Shown: in pieces, positions 41,001 to 49,313 of the stretch
How positions within the stretch are numbered: the stretch's first letter is position 1
Layout of the letters: each line of letters opens with the position of its first letter
Origin: Plumapathes pennacea
Lineage: Eukaryota > Cnidaria > Anthozoa > Antipatharia > Myriopathidae
Assembly (NCBI GenBank): GCA_964036295.1
Contig: OZ038468.1
Location: forward strand, 1,425,501-1,489,500
DNA: 64,000 nt
Reading direction: 5' to 3'
Made by a program: the position numbers and the translations under genes
Notes under the pieces: generated by a model
The model's database searches: none
Told to the model about the DNA's origin: nothing
Seen by the model: the letters and a program-made list of their open reading frames with translations, nothing else

Positions 41001-41846
41001 AACATTGCCCTTCTCAGCAGCAGCACACAAAGCATTCCCTCCAATATTCACATCAGCACCATGATTCAACAGAATCTGAACAACTTCAACATTGCCCTTC
41101 TCAGCAGCAGCAAACAAAGCAGTATTCCCACCATAGACACCAGTTCTATTCACATCAGCACCATGATTCAACAGAATCTGAACAACTTCAACATTGCCCT
41201 TCTCAGCAGCAGCAAACAAAGCAGTATTCCCACCATAGCCACCAGTTTTATTCACATCAGCACCACGATTCAACAGAACCTGAACAACTTCAACATTGCC
41301 CTTCTCAGCAGCAGCAAACAAGGCAGTCTTTCCATAGAGATCAGTTTTATTCACATCTGCACCATGAATCAACAGAACTTGAACAACTTCAACACTGCCC
41401 TTCTCAGCAGCAGCAATCAAGGCAGTCTTTTCATGGATATCAGTTTTATTCACATCAGCACCTTGATTCAACAGAACCTGAACAACTTCAACACTGCCCT
41501 TCTCAGCAGCAGCAAACAATGCAGTCTTTTCACCATAGCAATCAGTTTTATTCACATCAGCACCATGATTCAACAGAATCTGAACAACTTCAACATTGCC
41601 CTTCTCAGCAGCAGCAAACAAAGCAGTATTCCCACCATAGCCACCAGTTTTATTCACATCAGCACCACGATTCAACAGAACCCTAACAACTTCCTGATTT
41701 CCTTGCACAATAGCATCAAACAAATTATCACTCGCATTCAAATCCTTTACCCTAAAATCGAAACTCCCTCCTGCCCTGATAACTTTAGACGCCGGCTGTT
41801 CTAAACAATCTGAGAGCTCGGTTTCCGAAAGTTTCCTTTTTTCCAT
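35067..41846 (-). CDS. Gene E: giant ankyrin-kinase-KEN (RNase L-like) protein, 2259 aa
   Basis: Intronless frame. The start is taken at the ATG at 41846 (MEKRKLSE); the 7 in-frame codons upstream begin with TTG, not ATG. Residues about 35-1440 contain about 42 ankyrin repeats, many identical apart from the tip loop (KTGGYGG, RTGVYGG, IGG, KTDHYE), then divergent repeats to about 1800. Kinase about 1850-2115: GSGAFGHVYAG, VAVKRVQKERM, IIHRDIKPGNILY (about 1966), LADFGLSG (about 1990), WMAPELL. KEN about 2150-2259: ARNPWDG and AVDLVRFVRNTQAH, with catalytic counterparts of RNase L kept. Several repeats are only 29-30 residues, four short of the canonical 33. Predicted cytosolic or nuclear ligand-controlled endoribonuclease; the ligand is unknown. 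Closest paralogue is F, then A. Confidence 0.9.
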   Translation of the reverse strand: MEKRKLSETELSDCLEQPASKVIRAGGSFDFRVKDLNASDNLFDAIVQGNQEVVRVLLNRGADVNKTGGYGGNTALFAAAEKGNVEVVQILLNHGADVNKTDCYGEKTALFAAAEKGSVEVVQVLLNQGADVNKTDIHEKTALIAAAEKGSVEVVQVLLIHGADVNKTDLYGKTALFAAAEKGNVEVVQVLLNRGADVNKTGGYGGNTALFAAAEKGNVEVVQILLNHGADVNRTGVYGGNTALFAAAEKGNVEVVQILLNHGADVNIGGNALCAAAEKGNVEVVQVLLNRGADVNKTGGYGENTALFAAAEKGNVEVVQILLNHGADVNRTGVYGGNTALFAAAEKGNVEVVQILLNHGADVNIGGNALCAAAEKGNVEVVQVLLNRGADVNKTGGYGGNTALCAAAEKGNVEVVQILLNHGADVNRTGVYGGNTALFAAAEKGNVEVVQILLNHGADVNIGGNALCAAAEKGNVEVVQILLNHGADVNIGGNALCAAAEKGNVEVVQVLLNRGADVNKTGGYGGNTALCAAAEKGNVEVVQILLNHGADVNRTGVYGGNTALFAAAEKGNVEVVQILLNHGADVNIGGNALCAAAEKGNVEVVQILLNHGADVNIGGNALCAAAEKGNVEVVQVLLNRGVDVNKTGGYGGNTALFAAAEKGNVEVVQILLNHGADVNRTGVYGGNTALFAAAEKGNVEVVQILLNHGADVNIGGNALCAAAEKGNVEVVQILLNHGADVNRTGGYGWNTALFAAAEKGNVEVVQILLNHGADVNRTGGYGWNTALFAAAEKGSVEVVQILLNHGADVNIGGNALCAAAEKGNVEVVQVLLNRGADVNKTGGYGGNTALFAAAEKGNVEVVQILLNHGADVNRTGGYGWNTALFAAAEKGSVEVVQILLNHGADVNIGGNALFAAAENGHAEVVQVLLNHGADVNKTGHYKKTALFAAAEKGNVEVVQILLNHGADVNKTGGYNEKTALFAAAEKGNVELVQVLLNHGADVNIGRSALSAAAAAEMGSVEVVQVLLNHGADVNKTGGYNEKTALFAAAEKGNVELVQVLLNHGADVNIGRSALSAAAAAEMGSVELVQVLLNHGADVNKTDHYEKTALFAAAGKGNVELVQVLLNHGADVNIGKSALSAAAAAEMGSVELVQVLLNHGADVNKTDRYEKTALFAAAEKGSVEVVQVLLNHGADVNKTDHYEKTALFAAAEKGSVEVVQVLLSHGADVNINLLKAAKEDNVKVVQVLLSHGADVNKINENGQTALFVAAEKCNVKVLQVFLEHGIDVNRTDGLGRTILFLAAVKGNIEAVEVLLNHNVAVHLNLLDYKGRTALIAAVTEKKTKVVQLLLKHGADVDVVDQDGKTALTYATEAGINVIFTSLIKGGAKLCTVGKTGHNLVFGSAELVHRGASSNDLIKVVQSLVNDGAIIPDARNDAGESLLLYYMSHSKYKSIKRKSGYHLTKLCQFLVETLEVDVNVRNHNGESVIHLLLQVLKSIFANEMSSQAKTRQCTLKEVVVKCFLNLLHSIFSSSSFSESMMSSKGAKDGNTPLHLWASLTYPRKVSKDDDVLSVSDTESSLESVLSEMGILLISKGAQVNAPNTKGQMPLHMAQTWAVAKLLLGKDALKNATDLDGNTPLLRRVKEENKLYDDMETATSCEQWKAVLDVGMDPWKANAEGATVLSTLLQADAFDLSQAFLSATGAPYGRRCPLIRNGDTPLHVICRDNGENNFWKLNLIDLLVKSAGQIVSSVNRKGETALHVVCQRGKVDKLSCEMIQRLRAYGALVDFPDGEGNTCLDLAEDKPKLMELLTQDIQPFEVDPWVPWTSKSQRHKGFLEQVARGQNARRAGSLHYHIQPIGSGAFGHVYAGINSKDGREVAVKRVQKERMCRPEHQREIRNLVKLADCECVVQYLSFHEEHAFLYIVLELMEGNLEELLDGSVPQQKELMSLCTDVLSGLIFLHQRNIIHRDIKPGNILYKCNPKLCLKLADFGLSGKAANVGAQTTTVMHSKAGTRCWMAPELLKGTMQHSKASDVFACGLVLHYILSGKKHPFGPKSETGKSTYVIQHETEGNILNNKLMMKAGLLPEATDIVRLLCHKHHNRPSAAKALRHPLFWANDKKVHFLLAVGNQPEFESPRHFAYPLSSVEQDLENALGPQFARNPWDGYISQLYAEMTLSVKSRNYVTSSAVDLVRFVRNTQAHVSELPDPMKTSVLRDYVFLNKFPTLFMEVFKAVTRFGWVKERVAISCVMPKTSENQD
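40203..40958 (-). repeat. 378-bp higher-order repeat in the gene E ankyrin array
   Basis: Four consecutive ankyrin units of 34, 30, 29 and 33 codons (tips RTGVYGG, IGG, IGG, KTGGYGG) form a 126-codon block. It is repeated at 40203-40580 and 40581-40958 essentially base for base, with partial and three-unit versions on both sides. This is the pattern of unequal crossing-over in blocks. Short-read assembly could mis-count these copies. Confidence 0.85.
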
Positions 41847-42359
41847 AAGAAAAACTCCTGAAAACAAATCAAGAAAACAGTTTGTACATGGTCATGAATA
41901 AAACTTGTCGCTAACCTAAAAAGAACGACACAATTATATGCACTATCTACATGCTTTATACATTTAACAAGCAAGAAATTTGTTCAGAGGGCAAAAAAGG
42001 ATACTACGGTAGACCACAAACGTCACGGTAGAAACTTTGCAAAACGCTCACGGCAGACAGAGGAACTCGATCGCCAACTCCCTGCACGGCCAAATATGAG
42101 GAAGTGAGCCCGTAATAAGACGCTGTGACCTCACGGCGAAGCAGGCATTTCGCCTAGAAAGTTCTTTCCTTAAATGGAGAAACACGCCTTTGCTTTTACA
42201 GTAGATCGAGAGGGCGCATTATTTTGTGGCATGAAACGTGCCTACCGCACTTCCGGATTTGGCCGTGTGGCTCTGGTAACGAGAGAGTGCGCCTTACCAA
42301 AGACAAGAGCTGGTCAGCGGTGTAACAACACCGTCCAAGATGGCGGCGGCCGAGCGTTA
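41847..42359 (-). promoter_or_regulatory. Upstream region of gene E
   Basis: 41880-42030 is nearly the same as 8100-8265 upstream of gene A. It also carries ctgcacggccaaat and gaggaagtgagcccg shared with genes C and D (42079-42112), and one copy of ctctggtaacgagagagtgc (about 42269). It ends with ATGGCGGCGGCCGAGCG (about 42343-42359), the first bases of the YTHDC2-like exon 1, cut off there by the following insertion. Confidence 0.5.
42343..42359 (+). pseudogene. First bases of YTHDC2-like exon 1 (copy 3), severed
   Basis: ATGGCGGCGGCCGAGCG is identical to 8518-8534 but is followed by TAA in frame. The rest of exon 1 resumes at 46220. The exon has therefore been split by about 3.86 kb. Confidence 0.7.
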
Positions 42360-42695
42360 ACTTGCGACTAAATACAGGAATTGCACCGGATCACGATTGG
42401 ACGATATAAATAGCATAATGGTTGCGCAAGTCAGATTATACGTAATTCACGAATGTGATGTGAATATTTGATTCGGCTTGTGAAATATCGAACACACATA
42501 TACTCTGGTATATTTTTGAAAGTAATGTTTTACGGTTTGGGTGACGACGGCCTGTTCTTTTCCGAACCGGATCCTTGTAGCACCGTGAAAACTCATTTCA
42601 CTCGATTAATTTGTGTTTGACTGCACCGTGACAACTCATTTCGCTCGATCAATTTATGTGTTTGACTGCTCAAACAGTTTGCTGTGGGTGTCTCG

Positions 42696-42845
42696 AAAAC
42701 AAAGACCTAAGACCTAAGACCTCGAAAACGAAGACCTCGAAAACAAAGACCTCGAAAACGAAGACCTCGAAAACGAAGACCTCGAAAACGAAGACCTCGA
42801 AAACAAAGACCTCGAAAACGAAGACCTCGAAAACGAAGACCCCCA
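42696..42845. repeat. 15-bp tandem array, direct orientation
   Basis: Unit cctcgaaaacgaaga with a cctcgaaaacaaaga variant, repeated about nine times inside the left arm of the foldback element. All apparent reading frames here are low-complexity products of the repeat. Confidence 0.9.
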
Positions 42846-43417
42846 AAAATATGCTCAGCGAAACGCTCGATTCGCCTCGGAATTGTTTTCACTGGAAGCT
42901 GGTTGTGTGACACTTCAAACAATGCGGTATTTTTACGGTGTGACACTTCAAACAATGCGGTATTTTTAGACGTTTGGCAATGATTCCAAAGGGTCTTAGT
43001 TTTCGAGATCTCGAAAATATGCTCAGCGATTACGGATAATTACGGAGCTCTATTTGTTCTTAAAAATGTACAAATCTTCAAATGTCCATTAATGTAACGC
43101 AGACAACACACTGCGTCTTGCTTATGTCGTGTTGTACATCGGGGATTGGTGTAAACCTAATTAAAGGCTCTATTCAAGTCTGGAAAATCCCATGACGTTA
43201 TGGCTAGACACTTGGCTAGACAAGATTTACAGATGACCAAGTTTTCAAACAGTTCTGTCTAGAATTTAGTCCTCACTGCTTAATACGAGAAAAAAAGTAA
43301 TTCCTTTCTTCCTCTTCCTTCCTCCCCCTCCCCCTCCCTCCTTTGTTGTCACACAACCAGCTTCCGATAAAAGCAATTCCGAGGCGAATCAAGCGTTTCG
43401 CTGAGCATATTTTCGGG

Positions 43418-43815
43418 GGTCTTCGTTTTCGAGGTCTTCGTTTTCGAGGTCTTTGTTTTCGAGGTCTTCGTTTTCGAGGTCTTCGTTTTCGAGGTCTTCG
43501 TTTTCGAGGTCTTTGTTTTCGAGGTCTTCGTTTTCGAGGTCTTTGTTTTCGAGGTCTTCGTTTTCGAGGTCTTCGTTTTCGAGATCTCGAAAACTAAGAC
43601 CCTTTGGAATCATTGCCAAACGTCTAAAAATACCGCATTGTTTGAAGTGTCACACAACCAGCTTCCGGTAAAAACAATTCCGAGGCGAATCGAGCGTTTC
43701 GCTGAGCATATTTTTGGGGGTCTTCGTTTTCGAGGTCTTCGTTTTCGAGGTCTTTGTTTTCGAGGTCTTCGTTTTCGAGGTCTTAGGTCTTAGGTCTTAG
43801 GTCTTTGTTTTCGAG
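43418..43815. repeat. 15-bp tandem arrays, inverted orientation
   Basis: The complementary unit (gtcttcgttttcgag) forms one array at about 43418-43595 and a shorter one at about 43721-43815, separated by an inverted copy of the subterminal block. They mirror the array at 42696-42845 and could fold back on it. Confidence 0.9.
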
Positions 43816-44002
43816 ACACCCAGTTTGCTGTAGCTTTGTGAAGTTGCGAAGGTGGTTTATAGTAAGACTGTTGGCGAGACTGTAGAAATTTTAGCATCGT
43901 TGAAGTCGGTGCGATTCCTGTATTTATCTGTTGACACTCTAAATACAGTAGGTTGGTTGTGATCGTCCGGGTTAGAGTAGTCTCCAGAAAGACTGTTGTT
44001 GG

Positions 44003-44049
44003 TGACTGACGTTTCGACTACCTGAGCGGAAGTCATCTTCAGAGTCAAG
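44003..44049 (-). ncRNA. Hammerhead-ribozyme-like motif of the Penelope-like element
   Basis: Minus-strand reading gives CTGAAGATGA, a stem-like block, CGAAAC and then GTC, in the order CTGATGA, stem II, GAAA and GTC known for hammerhead ribozymes found in Penelope-like elements. The first core block is not an exact match, so catalytic activity is doubtful. Confidence 0.4.
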
Positions 44050-44118
44050 TGAAAAGTATTCGTCAGATGGCGGTATATATGTCTCTGGTTGTAGAAGTGA
44101 TTGGTCCGTTATGTCGGT

Positions 44119-44643
44119 CTATGGTTGGTCGAGTCGGCTTGGTTGTGTTTCGTTATTGGTCAGTTGATGTTCTTTTGTCCTGTTGATTAGTCTATTGTTC
44201 GTTCGGTTGCGTTTGATGTCATCTATCAGTCGTTTGTAAGGTGCCGGTAGTTGTTGGCATCTGTTGAGTGGTTTCCTTTCTAAGTTTGTGTACCAGCTTT
44301 CCAGTGTAAGTCGTTGGTAGTAGTTGGTACTGTGGCTGATGCATTCAGCAGAGTCCCAGTTGATGTCGTGTTTAGTCTGTCGGTGGTGTTCAGAAAGGTG
44401 ATTTCTGATGTCGCCGTTTCTGGTAGCTCGTTTGTGTTCAGTAAGTCTCGTGTTCAGGTTTCTGCCAGTTTCACCGATGTAGGTGGCTTTGCAGTCAGTA
44501 CAAGATATTCTGTATACTGTTCCCTGTCTGTTGATGGGTTCGTCTTTGTCCTTTACGTTGGTCAGTAAGTCGCGTAGAGTCGTGATGGGTTTGTGGGCTA
44601 CCCGGATGTTGTAGGGTCGTAGAATACGTGCTATCGTCTCAGG
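44119..44643 (-). pseudogene. GIY-YIG endonuclease fragment of the Penelope-like element
   Basis: The frame is open from the insertion boundary to the stop at 44119, 174 codons. It contains LRPYNIRVAHKP, then VYRISCTDCKATYIGETG (the GIY-YIG segment), RLTEHKRA, and a downstream histidine-rich stretch with LESWY. The open frame continues upstream to 44805 through unrelated target DNA, so the apparent ATG there is not native. Non-autonomous without the reverse transcriptase. Confidence 0.75.
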
Positions 44644-46364
44644 AAATACAGGAATGCACCGGCGAGCGCAGAGGCCGTGAACTCGGCAACGAAACGAGAA
44701 GACGATGAGATAGCATTGAGTAACCAAGTTCAGTGGTTTAGAATTGCTTGATTCGGCTTGTGAAATATCAAACACATGTATACTCTGGTTTAGAAATTTT
44801 AGCATCGTTGAAGTCGGTGCGATTTCTGTATTTATCTGTTGACACTCTAAATACAGGAATGCACCGGCGAGCGCAGAGGCCGTGAACTCGGCAATGAAAC
44901 GAGAAGACGATGAGATAGCATTGACTAACCAAGTTCAGTGGTTTAGAATTGTTGCAATCGAGGTCGGTTCCGTGACGTCTCTGTGATGCCTTATATCAGT
45001 TTCAGCACGGCGGTGCAATTCCTGTTTGTCTAATTAACACTGAAAATATGCAGGAATCGCACCGGGCGCAATCAAGCGGAGCGCTGAAACTTTCCAGACG
45101 ATGAAAGGTATTGCCTTGCATGGGGTTTAGAACAGAGCGTGCAGGGCTCAACAGAGCGAAAACAATTCTTCGTTGTACAGACACCAACAGGAAAGCGGAA
45201 ACAGATATCACAACGGAAGTCCGAAGGAGGGATTTAAAAACAACATCGACCAAAGGCGGTAAAACAGCGCGACGTCGCACCTTTTCCCGCCAAAAGGCCA
45301 TGGAAGGCCCGAACAAAAACAAGCGATCAACAACATAAAAACTAATACTTTCGAAACCGATTTTAATCCTCTATACCACACAAGAGGTAGCATACTTGAA
45401 CAAAACTGTAAATTTTCACTGAATCAAAAATGTTTGCACAGAATCTGAATTTCTGAAAAGAAAAATGGTTTTGAATCGACCAACAAACACAGCTCCTGAG
45501 CCGTTTAAAGAGTTCTGTCCATTGTAAGGTCCAAATAAGCTTGCTACCTACGTACAAAATGAGCAACAAGCGAAAGCAGCACTCCATGGTCATTCCTCGG
45601 TAAAATCCAGCAATCACGTCCGTTTAAAAACCGACAACAAAGACGACCAAACTGAAGTACGTTCCATCGCTCGGAAATACTACGCCGCGGACAGCACTGC
45701 AGCATGGGATGGAACCAACCTCGTTCCCGGTTTTCTCCTCAATGCGCGCTAAGAACTCTGGTCAGCATTGCGACAAAAATCGATGGAGGGATGTTACACT
45801 GATCAACTCGCTCCAAATTCACGCAACGCTGTTGCAAGTTTTTGAATCGCTTTCGGCTTTCAGCACTGTCGGAAATATAGCTCGTTCCAACACACAGTTC
45901 ACAATCAAAACATATTTAATCAAAACTCACTTCTTCTTTTCACACGAGGTACGCAATTCTTGCTCGAACGAGATCAAAAAACAAGACATAAACCATGCTA
46001 TGTTGCAACAGTAATGACAGGCTCTAATCTGATTGGCTTACACTACGCTGAACCAGACAACAATGAATGAATCAGAACTATGGATAATTTGGCTTCATGT
46101 TACTACCGCTAACATTTCTCACACACTGTAAACATCGCTAAAAATCGTTTGCAATGGGGTGTTGAACGATTTTTAGCGCAACATCACATCGTTGCAAATC
46201 GACCCCCTTTAAGTCGCTCTAACAAACATCGCACAATTTGCGTCAGAGAAGAGTTCAAAATCGCTGTCAAACTTGCTCTTGACAAATTCAGGTTTGACGA
46301 TAATCAGAAAGGTACACTGAATACGTTTTCTTTGTTTACTAAGTCAACTCTTGTGTTTTTCAAG

Positions 46365-47775
46365 AAAATCAATTTTTTCGTTTTTTTTTTGAAGCTATTT
46401 GCAATATGCAAATAGCTTCTATGTCGGCGTTTGGGCGATAGTTGAATCGCTGTTCGGCCCATCTCATTAGGTCATTAAAATGCTCCCCCTCTAGGGGGCA
46501 AAAACTACTGAGTGGGGAGGAGCATGAAGTGTTATCCATATAAAAGCCGCCGTGGTACAGGTCCTGTGAGAAAGTTTGTCTTTTATTATCTACTTAACAC
46601 AAAGAATGCACAGAGAGATTTCCAGTAAAGGGTTTCCGTGCTAATGTTATAACTTTGCGACAGAATGTCAGAAGCTAAATTACCTCTCCGGGGAGGGGTT
46701 TTCTAAATATAATTGGCTCTCTCGCACGTGGAAGTCATTATTTAATGGCGGCTGTGAGCCGATTCTTGGGTTGCATGTGGAAATCTGCTCCCCCTTCAGG
46801 CCCCGGCTGACATATCCGTAGTATCTGGCAAACAGGCGACACAGATTCACATTTAGAGCGACATTTCTGGACACATTTGCGAATATACGCTCCGCTCACA
46901 AAAGAAGGAACACAGCTGTATGGTGTGACCATTACATATGTTTTGGCAAAGGTAAAAGCTTATTCCGAGTTTTTTTGCGTTCGCTGATATGTTTGTTGAC
47001 ACATGATTTCATGCCATAATTGCAAATGCAGATCGACTGTGGTATGTCTGAGTTGTTTGTTTATAAAATTGTCTCGAGCGGATTCTGTCACTAATGAAAA
47101 ATCGACAGGAAATTTTACTGTGAATCCTTTTCACCACCGTTCGAATAGCACGAGAAACAGGTTTGTTCGGCTGGAGTGAGTCAAAATCTGGTTTACCTCG
47201 CATGATATGTTTGTTGACACATGATTTCATGACCAGATCGACTGTGGTTTGTCTGAGTTGTTTGTTTACAAAAATTGTCTCTAGCGGGTTTTGTCGCTAA
47301 TGAAAAATCGACTGAAAAGTCGACAGGAAATTTTACTGTGAATCTATTTCACCACCGTTCGAAGAGCACGAGAAACAGGTTTGTTTGGCTGGAGTGTGTT
47401 ACGTTAATACGAAACTACTAGAACGAGTCAAAGTCTGGCTTACCTCGCAGAAATTTACAGAACGACTTGAAATATTTTGGCAAGCTATACTTTCCTTCTT
47501 TTATGTCGATCAGCTCAAAATAATCATATAATAAACTGTCTGTTTGTGCATTTGTGTTTGGTCATGCATAGTACGTAGCTGGCATAGTAGAACATAGTGT
47601 AAAACCCCGATCAAACGGTGATAATATTCGATGATAGTTCGTGCCCCGTTGTAACACGAACTACCTATCATAGACTATCATCAACTAGCAAATAGCTTCA
47701 CGTACGCTTTGCGGACCTATGTTTTAGTATTGGAGTTACCTTCGTCGTTTACTGCCTTGGAGGGAGCGTATGTTC
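46365..47775. other. Extra DNA inside the YTHDC2-like intron of copy 3
   Basis: Copy 1 has only about 80 bp between exon 1 and the second exon-like piece; here there are about 1.45 kb. It includes a palindrome gaagctatttgc-atat-type (about 46393-46421), a tataaaag word at 46542, and two tandem blocks of about 220-250 bp, about 46985-47205 and 47206-47457 (both start tgatatgtttgttgacacat and contain caccaccgttcgaa). Inserted element of unknown class. Confidence 0.5.
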
Positions 47776-48064
47776 ACAGGTTTTGCCAAGGTCTGGGATT
47801 AAATTCGAAGAGTCGTGGGTAAGTATAGCTGAAATTTAACAATAAGCTGTGACGGTGGAATCATATTTAAAAATCATAACCATTTCTATTACTATCAAAA
47901 GCCATATTCTTCTTGCTGTATGACATGCTTCTGGTAAGATACTGAAAGAGAAAAGTGAAGTTGACGGAACTCTTGACTCTGACACAGCAAAACACCCATT
48001 ATGCATTATTTATACATGGAAGGGATTGTTCAAGCTAAACCCCAATAATAGAAATATTTCACTC

Positions 48065-48415
48065 GGGAGGCAGGGTGACTGAGTGGTTAGGGTGCCAGAC
48101 TTGGAATCCAGAGGTCCCAGGTTCAAGTTGCATTTTGTCCACAAACTGAATTTGCAACACAGTAGTAGCCATGATTTCAAGTCCTCGGACACATTACATA
48201 AATAGCCAACTAGTTGGATTCTAGTTTATGTTGAGTTTAAAACACAGTTCAACCAGCTCTGCTGAATTACTTACCATGTATAAATATAGATATTTTACTT
48301 TACTTTTAGTACTTTGACCAGTTGGGATTCTTAACAAGTTTATGTTGAGTTTAAAACATGGCCCCACCAGCTCTGCTGAATTGCTTACCATGTATAAATA
48401 AAGATACTTTACTTA
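48065..48415 (+). mobile_element. tRNA-derived SINE with duplicated tail
   Basis: A Pol III A-box-like tgactgagtgg (48076-48086) and a B-box-like ggttcaagttg (48120-48130) are spaced as in a tRNA; the cttggaatc loop suggests a serine-type tRNA ancestor. A SINE body follows. The tail (tttatgttgagtttaaaaca ... accatgtataaata) is present twice, at about 48225-48290 and 48340-48405. The stems do not close well enough for a functional tRNA. Confidence 0.65.
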
Positions 48416-48760
48416 ATTACTGTTTACTTTTACTCTTGATTTTTTAAGTGAGGCAATAAGGACATCAGTAGCAGTGCGTACAGCAGCGCGTTGAAGTTGA
48501 CAAGTAACACATGTCAGCTGACAGATTCGCTGTTCAAACAATTCCCCCTCAACAGCAAGGAGTGACAAGAACTTCAACCCAAAACTGAATGTTCCACTTC
48601 TGCTTTTGATATTGGTTAGTGACTCTGTGTAGGGTGGTCGCTACAAGGATTTTTTGAAAATAATACCCCCTCTCCTTCCCCCATTTTCATCCTGTCAACT
48701 TTGAGCATCAAAATCAGTTGATAAACAAGGCAAATGGAGGGCATTATTCAACTACTATAT

Positions 48761-48998
48761 ACATTTCCCACAATCTATAATGTCACATAGTATTTTGTTG
48801 TCCAAGAAAACATTGCCTCTTGTTGTCATCTCATAATTTTTAGTAAGCCCTTCCCCTTTGCCCCCTCTCTCTCCCTCTACAAGGTTAAATTTAAATACTA
48901 TATACATTTCCCATGATCTAACTTCACATTATTTTGTTGACCAAGGATACAGTACCTCTTGTTGTCATCTTATATTTTTTTAATAAGCCCTTTCCCCC
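48761..48998. repeat. Tandem pair of about 120 bp
   Basis: Two diverged blocks both run from actatatacatttccca through attttgttg and cctcttgttgtcatct to aagccct. Not present at the corresponding place in copies 1 and 2. Confidence 0.6.
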
Positions 48999-49313
48999 AC
49001 TCTATAGTACTCTCTTTAGTCTTCTCTTTACATATTTTTAATTATTAGAGCATTTACAGTATCTACTTTGTGAGTATTTTAGGTGGAAAAGTAGCAGATA
49101 ACATGCATATTTGATTTGTACGAGTATGAACGTACAGTATGTAGGCTCTTCTTTCCCTCAGCTCCTTAGTGATTCCTTATAACACCAAGCTGCCTTCTCT
49201 TTTGGCAGGTCGGGGTTCAAGAGACAACAAATTCAGTGCAAAATTGAGTGGCAGCACACCTCAAGTGCCTCCCCCTCAGAAATAATGAACTGGTTCTGGG
49301 AAAACAACTCAGG

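Larger units (their letters stand above)
42686..43821. mobile_element. Foldback (MULE-like) DNA element with 10-bp target duplication
   Basis: Perfect terminal inverted repeats of more than 20 bp begin GGGTGTCTCGAAAACAAAG at 42686 and end CTTTGTTTTCGAGACACCC at 43821. The flanks are the direct repeat agtttgctgt (42676-42685 and 43822-43831). Inside are arrays of a 15-bp unit in opposite orientations and inverted subterminal blocks (cacttcaaacaatgcggta and its complement). No transposase frame is present. A 10-bp duplication with long complex inverted ends fits a non-autonomous Mutator-like foldback element; other superfamilies are not excluded. Confidence 0.7.
43949..44643 (-). mobile_element. 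5-prime truncated Penelope-like retroelement
   Basis: A 695-bp insert lies between direct repeats aaatacag (43941-43948 and 44644-44651), read on the minus strand. It carries only the C-terminal endonuclease part of a Penelope-like element and its 3-prime UTR; the reverse transcriptase is missing, as expected of 5-prime truncation. The GIY-YIG domain and a 3-prime UTR motif support the class. Confidence 0.75.
43881..44985. repeat. Repeated target DNA around the Penelope-like insertion
   Basis: gaaattttagcatcgttgaa followed by gtcggtgcga and tctgttgacactct occurs at about 43884-43948 and again at about 44791-44858. A block starting gaatgcaccggcgagcgcag occurs at 44652 and 44859. The Penelope-like fragment thus landed in one copy of a tandemly repeated sequence of roughly 210 bp. 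Confidence 0.65.
42360..46219. mobile_element. Composite repeat-rich insertion splitting the YTHDC2-like exon
   Basis: Everything between the two halves of exon 1 is absent from the copy at 8518-8629, so it is an insertion, or a series of nested ones. It contains a foldback element (42686-43821), a Penelope-like fragment (43949-44643), repeated words such as ggaatgcaccgg near 44651, 44853 and (variant) 42376 and 45053, and near its right end a hairpin cgctaaaaatcgtt ... aacgatttttagcg (about 46136-46180). Short open frames at 45111-45393 and 45709-46014 are not recognisable. The outermost element is not identified; no clear target duplication is seen at the two edges. Confidence 0.6.
46220..49313 (+). 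pseudogene. YTHDC2-like pseudogene exons (copy 3), interrupted
   Basis: 46220-46311 is the remainder of exon 1 (REEFKIAVKLALDKFRFDD) with a GT donor at 46312. The short second exon-like piece is at about 47779-47818. The linker exon begins at about 49209, has lost two bases (ccccctcag for ccccctctcag) and is fused by a deletion of about 360 bp to the Walker A exon, which here reads TGSGKTTQ with the usual serine. This copy therefore does not derive from the TGF-bearing copy 1; the change in copy 1 came later. It is inactive. Confidence 0.7.

Noticed and set aside
38013..41804. Several plus-strand open frames (up to 407 codons) opposite the gene E ankyrin array
   Set aside because: Same cause as above; they mirror the repeat period and break wherever a unit differs in length.
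35067..41846. CRISPR array
   Set aside because: The repeats are coding ankyrin units without unique spacers, in a eukaryotic genome.
42656..43671. Small proteins with repeated KTKTS, LENED or FSRS-type sequence
   Set aside because: They are translations of the 15-bp tandem arrays in a foldback element, seen on both strands and in several frames.
44644..44805. Native start of the GIY-YIG protein at 44805
   Set aside because: The part beyond 44643 is target DNA outside the element, as shown by the flanking aaatacag repeats.
45111..46014. Short open frames on both strands in the composite insertion
   Set aside because: No recognisable domain, no conservation with any other part of the window.
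48065..48140. Functional tRNA-Ser gene
   Set aside because: A and B boxes are recognisable, but the stems do not pair well and a SINE body with repeated tails follows.
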